A DNA stretch of 5,054 bases, from positions 1-5,054 of the forward strand of contig CATPAO010000003.1 in assembly GCA_955652025.1 (NCBI GenBank), given 5' to 3'. A program made the position numbers and the translations under genes. This stretch comes from Casimicrobiaceae bacterium. Its GTDB lineage: Bacteria > Pseudomonadota > Gammaproteobacteria > Burkholderiales > Casimicrobiaceae. Below are positions 1-5,054 of this stretch, piece by piece. Below the pieces are notes generated by a model, which searched no databases, was not told where the DNA came from, and saw only the letters and a list, made by a program, of their open reading frames with translations. The stretch's first letter is position 1, and each line of letters begins with the position of its first letter.

Positions 1-1557
1 GGCATGAATATGGTCGCGCTTGTCGACGGACAGCCGCGCCTTCTCAATCTCAAGCAGTTCCTCGATTTCTTCCTGCAGCACCGGCGCGAGGTCATCGTCC
101 GGCGCACGCGCTTCGACTTGGCGAAGGCGCGCGAGCGCGGGCACATTCTGGAGGGTCTTGCGGTCGCACTCTCCAACGTCGACGAAATCATCGCGCTGAT
201 CAAGGCCGCGCCCACGCCGGCGGACGCGAAGGTGGCGCTGATGGCGAAGACGTGGCGTTCGCCGGTCGTCGAGGAGATGCTGAGGCGCGCGGCGGCCGAT
301 GCCGCGCGGCCGCAGGGCTTGGCGCAGGAATTCGGCTGGCAGAAGAACGGTTATCGACTTTCGGACGCGCAAACGCAGGCGATTCTGGAGCTGCGGCTGC
401 AGCGTCTGACCGGGCTCGAACAGGAGAAGATCACCGGCGAGTATCGCGACATGATGACGCTGATCGAGGACCTGCTCGATATCCTCGCCAAGCCCACGCG
501 CGTGACGACGGTCGTCCGTGACGAGCTGACGTCGATCCGCGGCCAGTTCGGTGACAAGCGCCGTTCCGAGATCGTCGCGCAGGGCGTCGACCTGTCGCTC
601 GAAGATCTGATCGCGCCCGAAGACATGGTCGTGACGATGTCGCACGGCGGCTACATGAAATCGCAGCGGTCCGACGAGTACCGCGCACAGCGCCGCGGCG
701 GCCGCGGCAAGCAGGCGACGGCGACCAAGGAAGACGATTTCGTCGACCGGATGTTCATGGCCAACACGCACGACTACATCCTGTGCTTTTCCAACCGCGG
801 TCGCGTTTATTGGCTCAAGGTCTACAACGTGCCGCAGGGTTCGCGCGCATCGCGCGGCAAACCCATCGTCAATCTCGTCCCGCTCGTCGACAACGAGAAG
901 ATCACCGCGATCCTTCCGGTCAAGGAATGGAATCACGGGCAGTTCGTTTTCATGGCTACCGCGATGGGCACGGTCAAGAAGACGCCACTGTCCGATTTCT
1001 CGCGGCCGCGGCCGTCGGGCATCATTGCCGTCGATCTCGACGAAGGCGACCGCCTGATCGGCGTCGCGCTTACCGACGGCAAGCACGACATCATGCTGTT
1101 CAGCTCGGGTGGCAAGGCGGTTCGCTTCGACGAGAACGACGTGCGCCCGATGGGTCGCCTCGCGCACGGCGTGCGCGGCATGATGCTCGAGAAAGGACAA
1201 AGGGTGATTTCGCTTCTGGTCGCCGAGGACGAATCGCAATCCGTGCTGACGGCGACCGAAAACGGCTACGGCAAGCGGACGCCGATCGTCGAGCACACGC
1301 GCCACGGCCGCGGCACCAAAGGCATGATCGCGATCCAGCAAACGGTGCGCAACGGCAAGGTCGTCGCGGCGGCGCTCGTCCAGCCCGACGACGAGGTGAT
1401 GCTGATCTCGACCGGCGGCGTGCTGATTCGTACTCCCGTCAAGTCGATCCGCGAAATGAGCCGCTCCACGCAAGGCGTCACGCTGATCAACTTGGGGGAA
1501 GGCGAGAAGCTCGCCGGCCTCGAACGCGTCGTCGAGCGCGACGAAGAGGAAGTGTGA
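1..1557 (+). CDS. gyrA: DNA gyrase subunit A, C-terminal part (5' end cut by window)
   Basis: GyrA is the breakage-reunion subunit of type II topoisomerase DNA gyrase (A2B2), which introduces negative supercoils using ATP. The visible 518 residues begin inside the protein, at a point matching roughly residue 337 of the E. coli enzyme (G-MNMVAL against GINMVAL), so the ATG at base 4 is an internal Met and not the start; the catalytic Tyr lies upstream. About the first 200 visible residues are the end of the core: coiled-coil arms (RREVIVRRTRFDL, QAILELRLQRLTGLE, QFGDKRRSEI). Next comes the C-terminal beta-pinwheel, with the GyrA box QRRGGRG at bases 688-708 and blade signatures such as ILCFSNRGRVYWLKVY, FMATAMGTVKKTPL and LTATENGYGKRTP. 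The GyrA box separates it from ParC. The protein ends in a very short acidic tail (DEEEV), unlike the long acidic tail of E. coli. The stop is 5 bases before the ATG of pheA. Confidence 0.98.
   Translation, partial: GMNMVALVDGQPRLLNLKQFLDFFLQHRREVIVRRTRFDLAKARERGHILEGLAVALSNVDEIIALIKAAPTPADAKVALMAKTWRSPVVEEMLRRAAADAARPQGLAQEFGWQKNGYRLSDAQTQAILELRLQRLTGLEQEKITGEYRDMMTLIEDLLDILAKPTRVTTVVRDELTSIRGQFGDKRRSEIVAQGVDLSLEDLIAPEDMVVTMSHGGYMKSQRSDEYRAQRRGGRGKQATATKEDDFVDRMFMANTHDYILCFSNRGRVYWLKVYNVPQGSRASRGKPIVNLVPLVDNEKITAILPVKEWNHGQFVFMATAMGTVKKTPLSDFSRPRPSGIIAVDLDEGDRLIGVALTDGKHDIMLFSSGGKAVRFDENDVRPMGRLAHGVRGMMLEKGQRVISLLVAEDESQSVLTATENGYGKRTPIVEHTRHGRGTKGMIAIQQTVRNGKVVAAALVQPDDEVMLISTGGVLIRTPVKSIREMSRSTQGVTLINLGEGEKLAGLERVVERDEEEV
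1546..1551 (+). promoter_or_regulatory. Probable ribosome binding site of pheA, inside the gyrA end
   Basis: The purine run GAGGAA lies within the last codons of gyrA. It is 11 bases upstream of the ATG at 1563, slightly long but workable, and only 2 bases upstream of an in-frame GTG at 1554. This spacing favours the ATG as the pheA start. Assignment is by motif and distance only. Confidence 0.5.
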
Positions 1558-1562
1558 CGGCC

Positions 1563-2651
1563 ATGACGGCGCCGAAGGACGACCGCGACGCCGAACTGGG
1601 TCGCCATCGCGACGCGATCGATGCGCTCGACCGCGAACTGCTCGGGCAGTTGAACGCACGCGCATCGCATGCGCAGGCGATCGGCGTACTCAAGGCGGGC
1701 GGTCCGGCGTATCGGCCGGAGCGCGAGGCGCAAATTCTTTCCCGCCTGGCGGCGGAGAATACCGGCCCGTTGCCGAACGAGTCGATCGAGGGCGTGTTTC
1801 GCCAGATCATGTCGGCATGCTTGGCACTTGAGCAGCGCTTGCGCGTCGCGTATCTCGGTCCGGCAGGTACGTTCAGCCACGCCGCGGTGGCGCGCCATTT
1901 CGGCCAGTTCGTCGAGGCGGTTCCCTGCGCGACGATCGACGAGGCGTTTCGCGCCGTGGAGAGCGGCCAAACGGATTACGCGATAACGCCTGTGGAGAAT
2001 TCGACCGAGGGCGCCGTGGGTCGCACGCTCGACCTGATGTGCCAGACCGATCTTTCGATCTGCGGCGAGGTGAAGCTCCGTGTCACCCAAAACTTGCTGT
2101 CGAACGCCGGAGAGATCGGCAAGGTCACGCGCGTTTACTCGCACGCGCAATCGCTCGCGCAATGCGTGCAGTGGCTGGCCAAGCATCTTCCCGGCGTCCC
2201 ACGCATCGCCGTGTCGAGCAACGCGGAGGCGGCGCGGCTTGCCGCCGAAGAGCCGGGCGCCGCGGCCATCGCCGGCGAGATCGCCGCCACGATCTATGGG
2301 CTCTTTATACTCGCGCCGCACATCGAGGACGAACCCAACAACACCACGCGCTTCTGGGTGCTCGGCCGGCAACAGGTCGCGCCGTCGGGGCGCGACGAGA
2401 CATCGCTCGTGATGTCGGCGCCCAACCGGCCGGGCGCCGTGCATGCGCTGCTCGAGCCGTTTGCGCGCCACGGCGTCTCGATGACGCGCTTCGAGTCGCG
2501 TCCCGCGCGCACAGGCCTGTGGGAATACCTGTTTTTTGTCGACGTGGCCGGTCACCGCGACGATCCGCCGGTCGCGGCGGCGTTGGCCGAGCTCGGAAAA
2601 AGGGCGCCGTTCCTGAAGCTACTGGGAAGCTATCCGGCGGCGATTTCCTGA
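1563..2651 (+). CDS. pheA: P-protein: bifunctional chorismate mutase / prephenate dehydratase
   Basis: This cytoplasmic enzyme converts chorismate to prephenate and then to phenylpyruvate, the committed route to phenylalanine. The 362 residues fit the family. Residues about 8-93 are an AroQ-type chorismate mutase; R16, R33, K44 and the R54-E55 pair align with E. coli catalytic residues R11, R28, K39 and R51-E52. Residues about 94-275 are the prephenate dehydratase domain, opening with VAYLGPAGTFSHAA and holding VENSTEGAV, YSHAQSLAQC and the catalytic T262-R263-F264. Residues about 285-360 are an ACT domain with G291-A-V-H and E311-S-R-P, the motifs linked to phenylalanine binding, so feedback inhibition by Phe is likely retained. 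The start chosen is ATG 1563. A GTG at 1554 overlapping the gyrA stop would add only three residues (VTA). The reading frame stays open far upstream into gyrA, but those translations resemble nothing. hisC follows after 17 bases. Confidence 0.97.
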   Translation: MTAPKDDRDAELGRHRDAIDALDRELLGQLNARASHAQAIGVLKAGGPAYRPEREAQILSRLAAENTGPLPNESIEGVFRQIMSACLALEQRLRVAYLGPAGTFSHAAVARHFGQFVEAVPCATIDEAFRAVESGQTDYAITPVENSTEGAVGRTLDLMCQTDLSICGEVKLRVTQNLLSNAGEIGKVTRVYSHAQSLAQCVQWLAKHLPGVPRIAVSSNAEAARLAAEEPGAAAIAGEIAATIYGLFILAPHIEDEPNNTTRFWVLGRQQVAPSGRDETSLVMSAPNRPGAVHALLEPFARHGVSMTRFESRPARTGLWEYLFFVDVAGHRDDPPVAAALAELGKRAPFLKLLGSYPAAIS

Positions 2652-2660
2652 GGCTACGCT

Positions 2661-2668
2661 AAAGGCGG
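2661..2668 (+). promoter_or_regulatory. Probable ribosome binding site of hisC
   Basis: AAAGGCGG lies in the 17-base gap between pheA and the aminotransferase gene. Its AGGCGG core (2663-2668) differs by one base from AGGAGG. It directly abuts the ATG at 2669, which is too close, but is 6 bases from an in-frame GTG at 2675. If AAAGG alone is used, the spacing to the ATG is 3 bases. The site therefore leaves the start open by two codons. Confidence 0.5.
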
Positions 2669-3778
2669 ATGAACGTGATCGATTTCGCGGCGCTCGCGCC
2701 CGAGTACGTGCGGAAGATCGCCCGCTATGTGCCCGGCATGCCGGTCGAGGATCTTGCACGCGAGTTTCACCTCGATCCGGCGGCGATCGTGAAGCTCGCC
2801 TCGAACGAGAATCCGCGCGGCCCGAGCCCCAAGGCGCTCGCGGCGATCGCAAGCGCCGTGGCGGAGCTCACGCGCTATCCGGACGGCAATGGTTTTGCGC
2901 TCAAGTCCGCGCTGGCCGCGAAATTCGCGATTCCGGTCGAAACGATCGTGCTCGGCAACGGCAGCAACGACGTGTTGGAGCTGGTCACGCAAGCGTTCCT
3001 GCGCCCGGGCGACCACGCCGTTTATTCGCGCCACGCGTTCGCCGTCTATCCGCTTGCCACTCAGGCGCGCGGCGCAACGGGCATCGAAGTGAACGCCAGG
3101 GAGTTCGGTCACGATCTCGATGCAATGCGCGCCGCGATCACGCCGCGTACACGGGTGGTGTTCGTCGCCAATCCGAACAACCCGACCGGCACGTGGCACA
3201 CACCCGCGACGATCAAGGCCTTCATCGCCGCGGTGCCGTGCGAGGTTCTCGTGGTGCTCGACGAGGCCTACAACGAGTTTCTCGATCCTGCGGAGGACGC
3301 TCACGCGACGCGCTGGATCGCCGAGCATCCGAACCTCGTGGTATCGCGCTCGTTCTCGAAGGCGTATGGACTGGCCGCGCTGCGGATCGGCTACGGCGTC
3401 ATGGACCCCGCCGTCGCGGACCTGCTGAATCGCGTGAGGCAGCCGTTCAATGTCAACGCGCTCGCGCAGGCGGCGGCGGTCGCCGCCCTTGCCGACATCG
3501 CCTACGTCGAGGAAAGCCGGCGGCTCAATCGCGACGGCATCCGTCAGCTCGAGCGCGGACTGCAAGAGATCGGGGTCACCGCGTTGCCGACGCACGGTAA
3601 CTTTCTCCTGGTGAAAATCGGCGACGCGGCGCGCGTTTATCAGGCGTTGCTCCAGCAGGGCGTCATCGTGCGTCCGGTGGCCAACTACGGATTGCCGGAA
3701 TGGCTGCGGGTCACGATCGGCCTCGCGACGGAAAACGAGCGGTTCTTGGTCGCGCTGGCCGCGGCGCTTCGCAACTGA
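2669..3778 (+). CDS. hisC: Histidinol-phosphate / aromatic aminotransferase, HisC2 type
   Basis: This is a fold-type I, class II pyridoxal-phosphate aminotransferase of 369 residues, full length for HisC. Family hallmarks are visible: VKLASNENPRGPSPKAL near residues 46-62, GNGSNDVLEL, VANPNNPTGTW (N168 to W176), VLDEAYNEF with D198 and Y201, the cofactor lysine K231 in SRSFSKAYGLAALRIGYG with R239 nearby, and R347 in EWLRVTIG. HisC makes L-histidinol phosphate from imidazole-acetol phosphate in histidine synthesis. The protein resembles the second, pheA-linked HisC of Pseudomonas and Betaproteobacteria more than the his-operon copy. Its place between pheA and tyrA suggests that it transaminates prephenate, phenylpyruvate or 4-hydroxyphenylpyruvate; that role is inferred. 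The start is taken as ATG 2669. GTG 2675 is better spaced from the ribosome binding site and would remove only two residues. The stop is 14 bases before the tyrA GTG. Confidence 0.93.
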   Translation: MNVIDFAALAPEYVRKIARYVPGMPVEDLAREFHLDPAAIVKLASNENPRGPSPKALAAIASAVAELTRYPDGNGFALKSALAAKFAIPVETIVLGNGSNDVLELVTQAFLRPGDHAVYSRHAFAVYPLATQARGATGIEVNAREFGHDLDAMRAAITPRTRVVFVANPNNPTGTWHTPATIKAFIAAVPCEVLVVLDEAYNEFLDPAEDAHATRWIAEHPNLVVSRSFSKAYGLAALRIGYGVMDPAVADLLNRVRQPFNVNALAQAAAVAALADIAYVEESRRLNRDGIRQLERGLQEIGVTALPTHGNFLLVKIGDAARVYQALLQQGVIVRPVANYGLPEWLRVTIGLATENERFLVALAAALRN

Positions 3779-3792
3779 CCGCGAGCCTTGGC

Positions 3793-4692
3793 GTGCGGAT
3801 CGGCAAACTCGTCGTCGTCGGCGTCGGCCTGATCGGCGGCTCGTTCGCGCTGGCGCTCCGCGCGGCGAACCGTCCGCAGCGTGTCGTCGGCGTCGGCCGC
3901 GCACGCGCCAATCTCGACACCGCACAGGCACGCGGCGTCATCGACATCGGATATACACGGGAAGACGCATGGTCGCGCGAGTTGCAAGATGCCGACCTTG
4001 TGCTCGTCGCGACGCCGGTCGCGCAGTATCCGGCGCTGTTCGACGTCATCGCGCATGCGATGGGCGAGGGCACCATCGTCACCGACGCGGGCAGCACGAA
4101 GCAGGATGTCGCGGCCGCGGCCCGCGCGAGGTTTGGCGCGCGCCTGTCGCACTTCGTCCCCGGCCATCCGATTGCCGGCGGCGAAAACTCCGGCGCGGCG
4201 GCGGCGCGGGCAGCGCTGTTCACAGGCCGCAACGTCGTGTTGACGCCGCTCTCCGAAACGGCGACCACCGCCCTCGCGACCGTGACTGCGCTATGGCAAG
4301 CCTGCGGCGCCCGCGTAACGACGATGACGCCGGCGCGGCACGACGAAGTCTTCGCCGCGGTGTCGCACCTGCCGCACGTGCTGGCGTTCGCGTTGGTGGA
4401 CGAATTCGCACGTCGTCCCGATGGCGCGGCGCTGCTGGCGCAGGCGGGCGGCGGATTTCGCGACTTCACGCGGATCGCGGCGAGCTCGCCCGAGACGTGG
4501 CGCGACATCGCGCTCGCGAACCGCGACGCGTTGCGGACCGAGTTGGCGCGATACCGCGATGCGCTCGCCGCGGTGGCCCAAATGATCGACGCGGGTGACG
4601 GCGACGGCCTCGCGGCGCTGTTCGAACGGGCGGCGACCGCGCGCCAGCAGTGGGGAGCCACGCTGCCCCCGAGCGACGACGACGGCGCATGA
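3793..4692 (+). CDS. tyrA: Prephenate / arogenate dehydrogenase
   Basis: TyrA oxidatively decarboxylates prephenate to 4-hydroxyphenylpyruvate, or arogenate to tyrosine, in the cytoplasm. From the GTG start the protein has 299 residues, usual for a stand-alone TyrA without chorismate mutase or ACT domain. The N-terminal Rossmann fold shows [13 protein letters not shown] (residues 5-17). Catalytic and substrate-binding motifs follow: DAGSTK with S101, [11 protein letters not shown] with H125, SHLPH with H192 and H195, and [11 protein letters not shown] with R223 and R227. The residues after the second beta strand are G35-R36-A37-R38, with no acidic residue, which points to NADP rather than NAD. 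The GTG at 3793 is chosen because family homology starts right after it. The next in-frame ATG upstream (3700) would overlap hisC by 79 bases and add 31 residues unlike TyrA. Shine-Dalgarno pairing is weak (GCGAG, 3781-3785), so reinitiation after hisC is likely. Its stop overlaps the aroA start. Confidence 0.95.
   Translation: MRIGKLVVVGVGLIGGSFALALRAANRPQRVVGVGRARANLDTAQARGVIDIGYTREDAWSRELQDADLVLVATPVAQYPALFDVIAHAMGEGTIVTDAGSTKQDVAAAARARFGARLSHFVPGHPIAGGENSGAAAARAALFTGRNVVLTPLSETATTALATVTALWQACGARVTTMTPARHDEVFAAVSHLPHVLAFALVDEFARRPDGAALLAQAGGGFRDFTRIAASSPETWRDIALANRDALRTELARYRDALAAVAQMIDAGDGDGLAALFERAATARQQWGATLPPSDDDGA
4689..4692 (+). other. ATGA start/stop overlap joining tyrA to aroA
   Basis: The ATG of aroA (4689-4691) shares bases with the TGA of tyrA (4690-4692). 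No convincing Shine-Dalgarno sequence precedes it; upstream is a GACGAC-rich run. Such overlaps usually mean termination-reinitiation coupling, which would tie the output of the two enzymes together. The overlap is seen directly; coupling is inferred. Confidence 0.85.
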
Positions 4693-5054
4693 CGACGAGC
4701 GCGGCATCTCCGATCGCCTTGACGCTCGCACCGGCCGCGCGCGCGCGCGGGACAGTCACGCTGCCGGGCTCGAAAAGCATCTCCAATCGCGCGTTGTTGC
4801 TTGCGGCGCTCGCCGACGGCACGACGATTCTCGACCACCTTCTCGACGCCGACGACGTCGACCGCATGCTGGACGCACTGCGAGCGTTGGGGATCACCAT
4901 CGAGCGTCTGACCGCCGCCGCACGTTGCGTCGTCCACGGAAGAGCCGGCGGACCGCCGAGTCGCCGAGCCTCGTTGTTTCTCGGCAACGCCGGGACCGCG
5001 TTTCGGCCGCTCACCGCCGTTTTGGCGATGCGCGGCGGCGATTACGAGTTGACC
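4689..5054 (+). CDS. aroA: EPSP synthase (3-phosphoshikimate 1-carboxyvinyltransferase), N-terminal part, 3' end cut by window
   Basis: AroA transfers the enolpyruvyl group of phosphoenolpyruvate to shikimate 3-phosphate, giving EPSP, the precursor of chorismate. The 122 visible codons are open to the window end and cover about the first quarter to third of a protein normally near 430 residues. Two family motifs are complete. [20 protein letters not shown] at residues 25-44 holds K29, S30 and R34, equivalent to the substrate-binding K22, S23 and R27 of E. coli. [11 protein letters not shown] at residues 98-108 is the phosphoenolpyruvate-binding loop, with the Gly, Thr and Pro typical of class I enzymes; Phe instead of the E. 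coli Met is, from memory, common in Betaproteobacteria. [19 protein letters not shown] lies between them. The residues before the first motif ([15 protein letters not shown]) include a short variable leader. The gene starts on the ATGA overlap with tyrA. In the usual order cmk and rpsA would follow. Confidence 0.96.
   Translation, partial: MTTSAASPIALTLAPAARARGTVTLPGSKSISNRALLLAALADGTTILDHLLDADDVDRMLDALRALGITIERLTAAARCVVHGRAGGPPSRRASLFLGNAGTAFRPLTAVLAMRGGDYELT

Noticed and set aside
4..6. ATG at the start of the gyrA reading frame
   Set aside because: The residues around it match the interior of GyrA (GINMVAL in E. coli) and the frame is open to base 1, so it is an internal Met of a gene cut by the window.
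783..1562. Long open extension upstream of pheA, in the same frame, suggesting a larger or fused protein
   Set aside because: The translation is an Arg/Ala-rich out-of-frame reading of gyrA with no recognisable domain; PheA homology starts just after ATG 1563.
2306..2311. TATACT, a possible -10 element inside pheA, including a rare ATA codon
   Set aside because: No -35-like sequence lies at the right distance (GCCGCC instead), and the bases encode the conserved YGLFIL segment of the dehydratase domain.
1266..2555. Antisense open frame of 429 codons across gyrA and pheA
   Set aside because: It spans two well-supported genes on the other strand, is rich in Arg and His with no motif, and is expected where stops are rare in G+C-rich DNA.
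2039..2662. Overlapping + strand frame of 207 codons inside pheA
   Set aside because: It is an Arg-rich alternate frame within the dehydratase and ACT domains with no motif.
2654..3931. Antisense open frame of 425 codons opposite hisC
   Set aside because: It is a shadow of the hisC coding strand with low-complexity Arg-rich sequence and no domain.
4736..4749. Run of seven CG dinucleotides near the aroA start, considered as a slippage or phase-variation tract
   Set aside because: It is short, encodes an ordinary Ala/Arg stretch (AARAR), and the surrounding G+C-rich codon use explains it; phase variation of an essential biosynthetic gene is unlikely.
3711..4937. Antisense open frame of 408 codons opposite tyrA and aroA
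   Set aside because: The Ser/Ala/Arg-rich translation has no recognisable family, and the opposite strand carries clear TyrA and AroA motifs.

Overview
The window is a compact stretch of a G+C-rich chromosome (by eye about two thirds G+C). It carries five genes head to tail on the + strand with almost no space between them: the 3' part of gyrA, then pheA, a hisC-type aminotransferase, tyrA and the 5' part of aroA. The two end genes are cut by the window edges. There is no gap over 20 bases and no tRNA, rRNA, CRISPR array, insertion sequence or credible terminator.

The gene order matches the gyrA-(serC)-pheA-hisC-tyrA-aroA-cmk-rpsA supraoperon known from Betaproteobacteria and, in part, Pseudomonas. 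The protein motifs agree: a P-protein whose mutase half has the YRPEREAQIL and CLALEQ segments, a HisC2-like aminotransferase with PNNPTGTW and RQPFNVN, and an EPSP synthase with [12 protein letters not shown] infer a betaproteobacterium, probably an environmental lineage; genus cannot be read from this sequence. The expected serC gene is absent between gyrA and pheA.

Layout: 1-1557 is the C-terminal 518 residues of DNA gyrase subunit A, including the GyrA box and the six-bladed DNA-wrapping domain. 1563-2651 is the bifunctional chorismate mutase/prephenate dehydratase. 2669-3778 is a pyridoxal-phosphate aminotransferase. 3793-4692 is prephenate (or arogenate) dehydrogenase. 4689 to the window end is the N-terminal third of EPSP synthase.

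The last four genes form one metabolic unit. AroA makes EPSP, the precursor of chorismate. PheA turns chorismate into prephenate and then phenylpyruvate. TyrA turns prephenate (or arogenate) towards tyrosine. The aminotransferase could supply the transamination step of both branches. Tight spacing and one 4-base overlap suggest a single transcript with coupled translation, probably read through from gyrA or from promoters outside the visible junctions. I found no previously undescribed system here. The points worth a second look are the missing serC, the likely role of the aminotransferase, the coenzyme preference of TyrA, the tyrA/aroA junction and several ambiguous starts.
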